DNA of 64,000 bases from Leisingera sp. NJS204 (GCF_004123675.1 NZ_CP035417.1:1231501-1295500), one strand, 5' to 3'; positions 19,538 through 28,389 are shown, counted from the stretch's first letter. Numbers and translations are program-made. The notes: generated by a model not told the origin, from the letters alone.

Positions 19538-19568
19538 CAGGCTCCCATTTTGGGGGCCTGAATTGTTT
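19538..19568 (+). terminator. Terminator of hsp20-DUF1150
   Basis: CAGGCTCCC and GGGGGCCTG pair with one U-G wobble around an ATTTT loop. AATTGTTTTG follows. Confidence 0.72.
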
Positions 19569-19600
19569 TGAAGACACCAGGTTCAAGGAAGGCGCATTTG

Positions 19601-20743
19601 ATGTTCCGAACAATCCGCCCGATCGCAGCTGCATTGGGATTTGCCCTGCTGGCCGCTCCCGCTGCTGCCGATCCGTTTGTCAAATGCGTGCAGGGGCAGC
19701 TGGCGGATCTGGGATATGATCCCGGCCGCCGTGACGGGGTGCTGTCGCAGGCCACACTGCGCGCCTGGACGTCCCTGCGGCAGATACCCGCCGCGGCAAA
19801 GGCCGGGCTTCTGGCGGGCCTGCCTGCGCTGACGCAGAAAACCGCGATCCATTGGTGCAGGGAGCTGCCGGCGCTGAAATCCGGGTTGGAAAAGCACCTG
19901 CCGTCAGCGGCGCAGGTCCGGGTTCTGGCAGATTCGCCAAACGCGGAAAAAGGCGTCCGGCAGGCCTATGAACGGACCCTGCGGTTCATGGACAGGGAAT
20001 ACGGTATCGTACTAGCCGGCAATATCGGCATCGCCGCTGCAGGAAATACCAAGACGGTTCAAACCTATGTGCGCCGTCTGCTCAGCCAGATGTCCAGCGC
20101 CCGGTTCAACCCGGATGCATCTATTGCCGCCCATTGCAACAAACCCTTTGGCGTCGCGGGGGCGGCCTATCTGAAATTCATGTATATCTGCTGGGACAAT
20201 CCGCATCAGGCGGACAAGGCCTGGCTTAAGCGCTCGCGCAAATGGCTGGGGGCAATGATGGCGCATGAATACATGCATCTGGTGCAGGCGGAACTGGGCG
20301 GTGGCCGTGCAGAAGGGTTCAACGGTGCGGCGGTGCGGCGCCGGATGGGGCCCTCCTGGCTGGTGGAGGGCAGCGCCGAGCTGGTGGCGGCGCGATTTGG
20401 CAAGAAGGCCTTGCGCCTGCGCGCGCCGGGTCTGTCCGAGCTGCAGGATGCGTCCCTGAAATCGACGCAAAACCTAAAGGCAATGCGGGCACCTAGGACG
20501 GTCCGTACCGAAGGCGACTATGACTTTTCGCATTTTGCAGTGCATATTCTGACCCGGATACATGGCGAGGATGCCCTGTTTGGGTTCTGGAGGCAGCTTA
20601 GCACCGGCAAGAGCTGGGATCAGGCATTTCAGGATACATTCGGCACCGGCTTGAGCGCATTCGAGGCGCAGGTCATGGAACTGCGCAAGACACCGGGGGC
20701 TGCAAAGGCCTATATTGCGCAAATGCGGCGGAGGAACGCGTGA
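19601..20743 (+). CDS. Secreted gluzincin-like metallopeptidase candidate
   Basis: The product is 380 aa from ATG 19601, with AAGGAAGG upstream and a signal peptide cut near AAADP. Residues 25-60 resemble a short peptidoglycan-binding-like repeat (VQGQLADLGYDPGRRDGVLSQ). The HExxH zinc motif is His222-Glu-Tyr-Met-His226. WLVEGSAELVAARF about 30 residues later offers the third ligand Glu (256 or 260), as in gluzincins. I do not recognise a named family. It is likely periplasmic. Its stop codon overlaps the ATG of the phzF-like gene. Confidence 0.7.
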   Translation: MFRTIRPIAAALGFALLAAPAAADPFVKCVQGQLADLGYDPGRRDGVLSQATLRAWTSLRQIPAAAKAGLLAGLPALTQKTAIHWCRELPALKSGLEKHLPSAAQVRVLADSPNAEKGVRQAYERTLRFMDREYGIVLAGNIGIAAAGNTKTVQTYVRRLLSQMSSARFNPDASIAAHCNKPFGVAGAAYLKFMYICWDNPHQADKAWLKRSRKWLGAMMAHEYMHLVQAELGGGRAEGFNGAAVRRRMGPSWLVEGSAELVAARFGKKALRLRAPGLSELQDASLKSTQNLKAMRAPRTVRTEGDYDFSHFAVHILTRIHGEDALFGFWRQLSTGKSWDQAFQDTFGTGLSAFEAQVMELRKTPGAAKAYIAQMRRRNA

Positions 20744-21627
20744 TGACAGACTTCAATTTTGACTGGGTGGATGCCTTCTCGGGCCGCGCTTTTGGCGGCA
20801 ATGGCTGCGCGGTGGTGCATGGGGCGGCACATCTGCCCGAGTCTGTCTGCACCGCTTTCGTGCGGGAGACCTCGCTGGTGGAATGCACGTTCACTGGCCC
20901 GTCCGACGCGGCGGATGTGAAGGTGCGGTATTTCCTGGCCAGCCGCGAAATCCCCTTTGCCGGTCATCCGACAATTGCGACGGTGGCGGCGATGCGGGAC
21001 CGGGGGCTGATCGCCGGGGACAGCATCACGCTGGAAACCGGGGCGGGGATTGTGCCGGTGACGCTGGAGGATGATCTGATTTCGATGACCCAGGTGGCGC
21101 CTGAATTCGGCCCCTTTGCCGATCCCGCGCTGGTGGCGGCGGCGGTGTCGCTGCCGGTAGAGGCGATCATGGGCCGCCCGCAGAAGGTTTCGACCGGGCT
21201 GCCGTTCTGCGTGACGGTCCTGCGCGACCGCGCGGCCCTGGAGGCGGCAGAGCTGAACCTGGAGGCGCTGGCAGCGCTGGGCAATTCCCTGGGTGCCGAT
21301 GGCATCGACATGATGGAGCCGTTTCTGGTGGTGCTGGAGGGCGCGACAGAGGCCGGTGATACGTTTTCGCGCCTGCTTATGGCGCCGCCGAGCCCGCCGG
21401 AGGACCCTTTTACCGGCTCCGCGACCGGCGCCATGGCGTCGTATCTGTGGCGCCACGGGCTGATGGAAAGGTCTGAGTTTACCGCCGAGCAGGGCCATGG
21501 CCTTGGCCGTCCCGGCCAGGCACGGGTGGTGCGGATCGGGTCTGCGGATGCGATTGAGGGCGTGCAGGTGGCGGGCGAAGGCTTTGTGCTGATGCGCGGC
21601 ACGGTGGATTTGCCGGACACCGTTTAG
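20743..21627 (+). CDS. PhzF family isomerase/epimerase-like protein
   Basis: The product is 294 aa in the diaminopimelate-epimerase fold. FDWVDAFSGRAFGGNGCAVV is the PhzF N-terminal signature. ETSLVECTF carries the conserved Glu, and FAGHPTIAT and DPFTGSATGAMASYLW are the two later motifs. Phenazine genes are absent, so it probably acts on a small amino-acid-like or enol substrate. A GTG three bases upstream is a possible start, but ATG 20743 overlaps the previous TGA, which fits coupling. GGAGGA lies upstream. Confidence 0.88.
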   Translation: MTDFNFDWVDAFSGRAFGGNGCAVVHGAAHLPESVCTAFVRETSLVECTFTGPSDAADVKVRYFLASREIPFAGHPTIATVAAMRDRGLIAGDSITLETGAGIVPVTLEDDLISMTQVAPEFGPFADPALVAAAVSLPVEAIMGRPQKVSTGLPFCVTVLRDRAALEAAELNLEALAALGNSLGADGIDMMEPFLVVLEGATEAGDTFSRLLMAPPSPPEDPFTGSATGAMASYLWRHGLMERSEFTAEQGHGLGRPGQARVVRIGSADAIEGVQVAGEGFVLMRGTVDLPDTV

Positions 21628-21809
21628 GTTTCAGGGGATCTGCAGGCGCTTCCTGGCGGATCCAGCTGCGGGTCCGGCGCCATGATGGCACGGCGGCGGC
21701 CATGGCCCTGCGGGGCGGGCAGCAAGCGCTTTTCCTTTACCGAATTTTAGAGGCGCATGGCGGATAGTCTCAAAAAACCGCATTTGCCTCAAAATAGGGA
21801 AAGTAAGAA

Positions 21810-23042
21810 TTGCTTCAAAATCAGACGCCCCAACCGCCTCAATTGCGCCGGCATCCGGACACAAAAGAAGCAGAGAGGCTGGTCCGGCTGGCAAAATCCG
21901 AATCCCTGGGCGACGGCGGCATCCGGACATCGCATATCCTATCGGACGCGCTGGCGGCAGACCCCTGCCACCACGAAGCGCAGGTGCTGCAGGAGCGGCT
22001 GCATCAGGCGTTTGTGCCCCGCTGGCATTTCCCGATGCTTGCGGACAAGGCCCGCAACCGGGCCTATGCCCAGGCCATCGCGGCCAAGGTGCGGCCGGGG
22101 GATGTGGTGCTGGATATCGGCTGCGGTGCGGGTCTTACGGCAATGCTGGCAGCACGGGCCGGGGCAAAACATGTCTACACCTGCGAGCAGCAGCCGCTGA
22201 TTGCCAGGGCAGCGGAGCAGGTTATCGCGGATAACGGGCTGAGCAGCCGGATCACGGTCATTCCGAAATGGTCCCACGATATTGTCATAGGCGAGGATAT
22301 GCCGGAGCAAGCGGATGTGGTGATCTCAGAGATCGTCGATACTGTATTGCTGGGTGAGGGGGCGCTGGCGACACTGACCCATGCCATGGGCGCGCTGGCC
22401 AAACCGGATGCGCGGGCGGTGCCTGAACGGGGAACGTTGAAAGCGCAACCGGTAGAATGCAGCGGGCTGCTGGATCTGTGGCGGCCGCAGGAGGCGGAAG
22501 GGTTTGATCTGAGCGCCTTTCACCCCTTTGCCCGCGTTGCCCAGCTGACGCCGAATGATCTGGAAACCTGTGCGCTGCGGCCTTTGGGGACGGCAAAGGA
22601 CCTGTTTCAATTTGATTTCACCCGGCCGGACATTAACCCGGCGCGGGCCGCCAAAGATCTCGTCTGTGCCGGCGCCGGCACCATCCATGCGGTCTTTGTC
22701 AGTTTTGAAATGGAACTGGCCCCCGGCATTTTGGTATCAAACGGTTTGCAGTCCGGCGGCCATTGGGGGCGGACGGCGTTTCTGCTGGATCAGCCGGTGT
22801 TTGCGGAGGCCGGCGCGCAGTTGCGGGTGACCGCGCAGCATGACGCGTCGCAGCTGAGCCTGTCGGTGCACGGGTTGGCACCCCGCGCCGGGGATGCGGA
22901 ATCTGCTGCCCTGTGGGTGACCGGGGCACGCAAGGGCGGGTACACTCTGCGCGTCCGCGACCGGATAACCCCAGCGGAAAGTGCGGTCCAGGCTCCGCAG
23001 ATTGCTAAAGGTTCCGGCAATCAGGCGCAGTCTTACCACTAA
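21810..23042 (+). CDS. PRMT7-like protein arginine methyltransferase / class I SAM methyltransferase
   Basis: The product is 410 aa, starting with TTG at 21810, with AGGGAAAG upstream and no in-frame ATG nearby. Residues 84-150 form the SAM-binding Rossmann core (VVLDIGCGAGLTAMLAARAGA, then YTCEQ). SEIVDTVLLGEGAL gives the double-E loop with Glu174 and Glu183, spaced as in PRMT7. A beta-barrel-like C-terminal half (residues 200-395) contains PERGTL and VSFEMELAPG. Eukaryotic relatives monomethylate arginine; the bacterial substrate is unknown. It is a single gene ending in a strong terminator. Confidence 0.75.
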   Translation: MLQNQTPQPPQLRRHPDTKEAERLVRLAKSESLGDGGIRTSHILSDALAADPCHHEAQVLQERLHQAFVPRWHFPMLADKARNRAYAQAIAAKVRPGDVVLDIGCGAGLTAMLAARAGAKHVYTCEQQPLIARAAEQVIADNGLSSRITVIPKWSHDIVIGEDMPEQADVVISEIVDTVLLGEGALATLTHAMGALAKPDARAVPERGTLKAQPVECSGLLDLWRPQEAEGFDLSAFHPFARVAQLTPNDLETCALRPLGTAKDLFQFDFTRPDINPARAAKDLVCAGAGTIHAVFVSFEMELAPGILVSNGLQSGGHWGRTAFLLDQPVFAEAGAQLRVTAQHDASQLSLSVHGLAPRAGDAESAALWVTGARKGGYTLRVRDRITPAESAVQAPQIAKGSGNQAQSYH

Positions 23043-23061
23043 GCAGGCTGACGAGAAACGG

Positions 23062-23100
23062 AAGCGGCCCGCCAAAGGGCGGGCCGCTTTCTTGTTTCTT
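23062..23100. terminator. Terminator between the PRMT7-like gene and sat/cysC
   Basis: AAGCGGCCCGCC and GGCGGGCCGCTT are perfect 12-bp arms around AAAG, followed by TTCTTGTTTCTT. It lies between convergent genes. The T-rich side favours the plus strand. Confidence 0.9.
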
Positions 23101-23113
23101 CAGGCTGTCCGGA

Positions 23114-25189
23114 TCAGCCGGAGATCAGACCCATGCTTTCCAGCTTCAAGAGCACCTGGTGGGCGCAGTTGTCGACGTCGACATTTTCAGTCTCAACCGA
23201 CAGCTCGGGGTTCTGCGGCACGTCGTAGGGGTCGGAAATGCCGGTGAACTCCTTGATCTTGCCTTCACGCGCCAGCTTGTACAGGCCCTTGCGGTCGCGG
23301 CGTTCGCACTCCTCGATCGTGGTGGCAACATGCACTTCGACAAAGGCGCCGAAGGCTTCGACGTCTTCGCGCACGGCGCGGCGGGTGGTGGCATAAGGCG
23401 CGATCGGGGCACAGATTGCGATGCCGCCGTTCTTGGTGATCTCAGACGCCACATAACCGATGCGGCGGATGTTGAGATCGCGGTGCTCTTTCGAGAAGCC
23501 CAGCTCGGAGCTGAGGTTTTTCCGCACAATGTCGCCATCCAGCAGGGTCACCGGGCGGCCGCCCATTTCCATCAGCTTGACCATCAGCGCGTTGGCAATA
23601 GTGGATTTGCCGGAACCGGAGAAGCCGGTGAAGAACACGGTGAAACCCTGCTTGGAGCGCGGCGGCTTGGTGCGGCGCAGTTCCTTCACAACCTCGGGGA
23701 AGGAGAACCACTCGGGGATTTCCAGGCCTTCGGCCAGACGGCGGCGCAGTTCGGTGCCGGAGATGTTCAGGATGGTGACGTTGTCGCGATCTGCAATCTC
23801 GTCGTTCGGCTCGTACTGGGCGCGCTCCTGCACATAGACCATGTGCTTGAAATCGACCATTTCGCAGCCGATTTCGGACTGGTTGGCGCGGTACAGCTCC
23901 TGGGCATCATAGGGACCGTAGAAGTCTTCGCCAGCCGAGTTCTTGCCCGGGCCTGCGTGGTCGCGGCCAACGATGAAGTGGGTGCAGCCGTGATTGGCGC
24001 GGATCAGGCCGTGCCAGACAGCTTCGCGCGGGCCGGCCATGCGCATGGCCAGGTTCAGCAGCGACATCGAGGTGGTGGCAGCCGGATATTTGTCCAGCAC
24101 GGCCTCGTAGCAGCGTACGCGGGTGAAGTGATCCACATCGCCCGGTTTGGTCATGCCGACAACCGGGTGGATCAGCAGGTTGGCCTGGGCTTCCTTGGCG
24201 GCGCGGAAGGTCAGCTCCTGGTGGGCGCGGTGCAGCGGGTTGCGGGTCTGGAACGCAACCACTTTGCGCCAGCCGACTTTGCGGAAATAGGCGCGCAGCT
24301 CGTTCGGGGTGTCGCGGCGGCCGCGGAAGTCATAATGCACGGGCTGCTGGATGCCGGTGACCGGACCGCCGAGGTAGATCTTGCCGGCCTGGTTGTGCAG
24401 GTAGTTGACAGCCGGGTGCGCATCGTCGTCGGCGCCAAACACCTTCTCCGCTTCGCGCGATTTGTTCGGCTCCCAGCGGTCGGTGACGGTCATGGTGCCC
24501 AGGATCACGCCTTCCTGGTCGCGCAGGGCGATGTCCTGGCCGATTTCGATGCTGCCGGCAAAGTCTTCGGACACATCCAGGGTGACCGGCATCGGCCACA
24601 GAGAGCCGTCGGCCAGGCGCATGTTCTCGACAACACCGTTATAGTCGTCTTCCGACAGGAACCCTTTGAGCGGGTTAAAACCGCCGTTCATCAGAAGTTC
24701 CAGGTCGCAGATCTGGCGCGGGGACAGGTCCCAGCTGGTCAGGCCGGCTGCTTCGACCTTCAGTTTCTGCGCGCTTTCGTAGGAAACATAGAGCTCTGGG
24801 ATGGGAGCCAGGTTGCTTTGCATAGGATGAGTCCTGTGTTTGAGAGGGGGAAGGCCGCTTGCCGCGCCTGTAAGTTCCGCGTGCAGCGCGTTGTATTCTG
24901 CGAGCTTGCGGGCGAGGAATTGATCGGTGAGACGCATTTTTTCCACCGCGCCCCGGGTGGTCAGTGAGTAGGCAAACCGCTGGCGCTTGTCGGGGCCGGA
25001 ACGGCTGCTGATGGTGATCAGGCCGGATTCGGCGGCACTGCGCAATTGCGTGTTCAGCCCGCCTAGCGAAATCCCCAGCGCCGCAGCCGTGGCCCGCTGC
25101 GAAGCATCCGGCGCCGCATCAAGCTGGCGCAGGAGCCGGAAGAGCAGATCTTCCTCGTCAGGGGTGGATATGGTCTGGGTTTCTGGCAC
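23114..25189 (-). CDS. MarR-like regulator in frame with bifunctional ATP sulfurylase/APS kinase
   Basis: One open frame of 691 codons holds two units. Residues 1-109 form a winged-helix MarR regulator of the EPS-associated type (DEEDLLFRLLRQLD, then ATAAALGISLGGLN). Residues 123-691 are a complete 569-residue Sat-CysC enzyme. It has a PUA-like start (MQSNLAPIPELYVS), sulfurylase motifs QTRNPLHRAH and GRDHAGPGK, and the kinase P-loop GFSGSGKST with DGDIVRKNL. The enzyme turns sulfate to APS and then PAPS. No stop separates the parts. An internal ATG at 24823 with its own AGGA suggests the enzyme is also, or only, made separately. Confidence 0.85.
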   Translation of the reverse strand: MPETQTISTPDEEDLLFRLLRQLDAAPDASQRATAAALGISLGGLNTQLRSAAESGLITISSRSGPDKRQRFAYSLTTRGAVEKMRLTDQFLARKLAEYNALHAELTGAASGLPPLKHRTHPMQSNLAPIPELYVSYESAQKLKVEAAGLTSWDLSPRQICDLELLMNGGFNPLKGFLSEDDYNGVVENMRLADGSLWPMPVTLDVSEDFAGSIEIGQDIALRDQEGVILGTMTVTDRWEPNKSREAEKVFGADDDAHPAVNYLHNQAGKIYLGGPVTGIQQPVHYDFRGRRDTPNELRAYFRKVGWRKVVAFQTRNPLHRAHQELTFRAAKEAQANLLIHPVVGMTKPGDVDHFTRVRCYEAVLDKYPAATTSMSLLNLAMRMAGPREAVWHGLIRANHGCTHFIVGRDHAGPGKNSAGEDFYGPYDAQELYRANQSEIGCEMVDFKHMVYVQERAQYEPNDEIADRDNVTILNISGTELRRRLAEGLEIPEWFSFPEVVKELRRTKPPRSKQGFTVFFTGFSGSGKSTIANALMVKLMEMGGRPVTLLDGDIVRKNLSSELGFSKEHRDLNIRRIGYVASEITKNGGIAICAPIAPYATTRRAVREDVEAFGAFVEVHVATTIEECERRDRKGLYKLAREGKIKEFTGISDPYDVPQNPELSVETENVDVDNCAHQVLLKLESMGLISG
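24821..24836 (-). promoter_or_regulatory. Internal ribosome site and ATG for Sat/CysC
   Basis: On the minus strand CAGGACTCATCCT precedes ATG at 24821-24823, placing AGGA 8 nt before the start. The protein from here is 569 aa and begins at the usual Sat/CysC N-terminus. It is in the same frame as the upstream regulator, so both a fusion and a free enzyme are possible. Confidence 0.65.
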
Positions 25190-25209
25190 GGCTCAACGGA
25201 TCAAAGTGT

Positions 25210-25223
25210 GTTCACGCGTGAAC
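25210..25223. promoter_or_regulatory. Perfect 14-bp palindrome upstream of the MarR-Sat-CysC frame
   Basis: GTTCACGCGTGAAC is a perfect palindrome 21-34 bp upstream of the MarR start codon. Position and symmetry suit an operator for a dimeric winged-helix protein, probably the regulator itself. I could not place the promoter boxes with confidence. Confidence 0.55.
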
Positions 25224-25409
25224 GCATTGCATGGATTGTCAGCAAAGCAAAGTGCAAATTCCGAAGGATTGGCGATTTTCTGCTGCGTTGTTTTGCTGCA
25301 ACGGGGCAGGGCGGACGGCAGGTTATCCGCCTTGGGCGGGCTGATGCGGGCCGCCTGTCCGGCAGGGCAGACAGTGAGGGACAGGTGTTTTGCGCAGGCT
25401 GCGGCCGGC

Positions 25410-27089
25410 TTAACGCTGTTCTGCGGCCAGGGTCCGCGGCAGGGCAGCAGCAAAGGCCACGGGCAGGGCCTGAAGCGGTTCGGCAACGCCGCGCAGCTCA
25501 AAGGCTTCAACCGCCAGATGATCCGAGTCGTACCCGGCGGCTTCCAGCACGCGGGCTGATATCAGCAGCTCGACGCCCAGATCCTTGGTCTTGGCCTCCA
25601 GCCGGCTGGCGGTGTTGACGCTGCCGCCGATGATGGTGCGCGGCGCATGGCCGGCGCTGCCGATTTCGCCCAGAACCAGCTCGCCCAGATGGATGCCGAT
25701 ACCAATGCGGATCTCGGGTTCGCCATCTGCTGCCAGCTGGGCGTTGAAGTCCTGCAGCGCATGGCCGATGGCGGTGGCGGCGTCCAATGCGGCCTGGGCC
25801 GAGCGGGCGGGGGAGCGGGCTTCGAACAAAGCCAGCAGGCCGTCGCCAAGGTATTTGTCCACGGTGCCGCCGGCGCCGGTGACGGCGGGCACGATGGCGT
25901 CAAAGAAGCGATTGAGCAAGAACACCACGTCATAGGGCAGCTGGCCGGCGGTGCGGGCGGTAAAGCCGCGCATGTCCAAAAACAGAATGGCAAGCTGCTG
26001 TTCACTGCCCTGGCTGGCATGGGCGCGGCCCTTTTGCCCGTCGGGGCGGAACATGCGGGTGACGGTCAGCGGCGCCTCTGGCCGGATCTGGCAGGCCAGC
26101 CGCATGTTGGCGGGGGCTTTGACCCGTTCCAGGCTGCGGGCCTCGGGCGGGGCGGGCGGCGGCAGGTGATCGCCGCCTTCGTCCACCACCACCCGGCAGG
26201 TGGTGCAGCGCCCCTTGCCGCCGCAGAGCGAGGTATGCTGGACCCCGTTGGCCTGGGACATCTGCAGCAGGGTCATGCCGCGTTCGGCGCGGATTTCGGG
26301 ACCGAAGGCATAGCGGATCTGCACCGCCCGGCGGCGCCGCAGCAGCCGGGCCAGCAGATGGGCCGCCGATGTCAGTCCCAAAAGGATGAGGAAACCGGTG
26401 AACCAGCGGCTGTCGGCCTGGACCAGTTCGGCAAAACCCTCGCGGCTGGGCCAGTTGAAATCCGCCATCAATCCGGCGCGCCGGCTGCCTTCGGTAAACA
26501 GCTCATAGATGCGGCGGCCTTCGGTCAGAAGACCCGCCAGGGCAAAGCCGGGAATAAAGACCGCCAGCCCGGCCATCCAGGGGATCAGCGGCCGCCACCA
26601 GCGGGTCAGGCGCAGCCAGTAGTGCAGGCCCATGCAGCCGTGGATCCATACCGCCAGCAGCAGTGCGCTTTGCTGCCAAACCTCAGGGGAGGCCCACATC
26701 AGCACGATTTGATAAGGGTATTCATCGTTGACGCCGTAGATTTCATGCGCATAGCGGGTGAACACCAGATGGCTGAGCAGCTGCAGCGGGATCAGCAGGC
26801 CCAGCAGGGTTTGCAACCCCTCGCCAAGGTGCATCCTAAGGCTGCGGCGGCGGGCCAGGTTCCACAAGGCAAGGCCCGCGTGCAGGATCAGCGAGGCATA
26901 AAGGATCAGGCTGCCAGCCAGGCTGCGGGTGATCAGCTGGCGGATGTCCTGGAAGTCATCCATCCATTCGGGCGACAACAGTCCAAGGCCGATGTTTATG
27001 AAATGGAAGAAGGCATAGGTAAGCAGCACCAGCCCGGTGACAATCCGGGTGCGGCTGATCCAATTGCCTTGCCAGAGTGCGCTTGCCAC
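25410..27089 (-). CDS. Membrane adenylate/guanylate cyclase with ferredoxin domain (CyaC-like)
   Basis: The product is 559 aa from a GTG start with AGGAGGA upstream. Residues 15-250 hold about six membrane helices with many His (29, 70, 107, 115, 150, 156) that could bind two b-type hemes, as in succinate dehydrogenase anchors. Residues 255-345 form a 2Fe-2S ferredoxin domain with Cys289, Cys295, Cys298 and Cys333. Residues 365-540 are a class III cyclase domain with metal Asp372 (FLDMRGFT) and Asp416 (KYLGDGLLALF). The layout matches the redox-regulated CyaC known from Sinorhizobium, as I recall it. It likely makes cAMP in response to quinone or redox state. Confidence 0.85.
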   Translation of the reverse strand: MASALWQGNWISRTRIVTGLVLLTYAFFHFINIGLGLLSPEWMDDFQDIRQLITRSLAGSLILYASLILHAGLALWNLARRRSLRMHLGEGLQTLLGLLIPLQLLSHLVFTRYAHEIYGVNDEYPYQIVLMWASPEVWQQSALLLAVWIHGCMGLHYWLRLTRWWRPLIPWMAGLAVFIPGFALAGLLTEGRRIYELFTEGSRRAGLMADFNWPSREGFAELVQADSRWFTGFLILLGLTSAAHLLARLLRRRRAVQIRYAFGPEIRAERGMTLLQMSQANGVQHTSLCGGKGRCTTCRVVVDEGGDHLPPPAPPEARSLERVKAPANMRLACQIRPEAPLTVTRMFRPDGQKGRAHASQGSEQQLAILFLDMRGFTARTAGQLPYDVVFLLNRFFDAIVPAVTGAGGTVDKYLGDGLLALFEARSPARSAQAALDAATAIGHALQDFNAQLAADGEPEIRIGIGIHLGELVLGEIGSAGHAPRTIIGGSVNTASRLEAKTKDLGVELLISARVLEAAGYDSDHLAVEAFELRGVAEPLQALPVAFAAALPRTLAAEQR

Positions 27090-27164
27090 CCCGGTCCTCC
27101 TGTTTCGCGGTTTCCGGGGTGCAGACTGCGGCGGGCAGGCGCGCCGGTCAAGGCAGCACCGCGT

Positions 27165-28223
27165 TTACACCGGGGGCCGGTCTGCCAGCAGGCGGCTTTC
27201 CTTTTGTTTCAAAACCCTGCGGGCGGCAGGGTAGCCGCTGCCTCCGGCCAGTGCGAGATCGGGGAACAGCGTCAGGATCTCGTGTCTCGCGGCGGCACCG
27301 CCGCCGTCCAGAAGCTGGCTGCCGGGCTGGAAGCTTTCGGTCCAGAGACCGTTTGAGAACACCGCCTGATGGCGCTCGAACAGCAGGTGCACATAAGTGG
27401 TTCGGGCGACCAGCTGCCTGGCGACGCCCGGATGCGCCTGCAGGTGGGCGGCGGCAGAGAGCACCTCCGGCTCTTCGAACAGCATCTGGCAGGCGGCGCC
27501 TTTCAGCAGCAGCCGGTGCTGCGGCGAGATCCAAAGATCCTGGGCAGGCTGGCCGGGGCCAAAGGCATCGGCTGCAACCCGCACCGGCTGCAGATGCGGG
27601 CAGGCCTGCATCCAGTCAGGCCCGATCCGGCGGATGCCAACCCAAAGAACCGGTTGAAAACCATTGTCGCGGGTCAGCACCCGGTCGCCGGGGCGCAACC
27701 GTTCCACCGGGCGCAGGCCCTGGTCGGTGCAGATGGCGGTGCCGGTCACGAAACAAGGCACGAAACTGTCGTATTGGGAGGTGCCGGTATTGCTGCCGGA
27801 GGTTTTCTGGTACCGCGCGCCGTCCTTCAGCGGGGTATCGGTGGAAAACCCCCAAACATCCTGCGTGACGCCGTTCCGGGAAAACACGGTGATGGTGATG
27901 ACCGGGCCGAACGGATTGCCGCCGGCATCAAGCTGTTGCACGTAGTGGTGCGATTCGGCCTCGACCGGGGTGCCGCTGGCCACCATGGATCCGCCATCGA
28001 CGATGGTATGGCCGCCTGACTGGTCATCCTCCATCGTATCAGCATCGCCGGCAGTGTCGTCGAGAGTGACCTGTTCGATGGCGTAGCTGGAATCATAGAT
28101 GAAAACCGTGCCAACGGGGGTGTCCGAATTGTTGATGATCGAGCTGCCCGGCGTCATATGGGGGGAGCCGTCATCGACGGTAAAAGCGTCTGCATTGAAC
28201 GCGCTTAAAGTTCGTATCGCCAT
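27165..28223 (-). CDS. Hint-domain (hedgehog/intein-type) protein 1
   Basis: The product is 352 aa without a classical signal peptide. Residues 1-150 are acidic and Gly/Asp-rich (VTLDDTAGDADTMEDD). A Hint_2 domain starts at VPCFVTGTAICTDQGLRPVERLRPGDRVLT, with Cys157 as the likely nucleophile, and runs to about residue 300 (LWISPQHRLLL). Such proteins are common in Rhodobacterales and resemble the self-processing domain of exoproteins. The role is unknown. It is 75 bp downstream of the cyclase gene's start and may share no promoter with it. Confidence 0.8.
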   Translation of the reverse strand: MAIRTLSAFNADAFTVDDGSPHMTPGSSIINNSDTPVGTVFIYDSSYAIEQVTLDDTAGDADTMEDDQSGGHTIVDGGSMVASGTPVEAESHHYVQQLDAGGNPFGPVITITVFSRNGVTQDVWGFSTDTPLKDGARYQKTSGSNTGTSQYDSFVPCFVTGTAICTDQGLRPVERLRPGDRVLTRDNGFQPVLWVGIRRIGPDWMQACPHLQPVRVAADAFGPGQPAQDLWISPQHRLLLKGAACQMLFEEPEVLSAAAHLQAHPGVARQLVARTTYVHLLFERHQAVFSNGLWTESFQPGSQLLDGGGAAARHEILTLFPDLALAGGSGYPAARRVLKQKESRLLADRPPV

Positions 28224-28361
28224 TTCGGCCCCCCGGCAGAACGATCTGAGGTGCAGTCGCTTTCGCGAGGGTTTTGCGGTGTTTTGTCTAATGCCGGGTT
28301 AAGGCGCCGCAGAAAGGCAGATGAATTTTTCGATGCCTGTTTGGCTAAGTGCGGTCACGTG

Positions 28362-28389
28362 TGAAATGCTGTTTTAGTCATGCATTTCA
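28362..28389. other. Inverted repeat in the 308-bp gap between rraB and the Hint gene
   Basis: TGAAATGC and GCATTTCA are 8-bp arms separated by 12 bp. The gap 28224-28531 has no gene that I can support. The repeat may be an operator for the Hint gene, whose start is about 140 bp away. Confidence 0.35.

Noticed and set aside
23159..24967. A 602-codon plus-strand frame opposite sat/cysC
   Set aside because: It mirrors the codon pattern of the true gene and has no recognisable domain.
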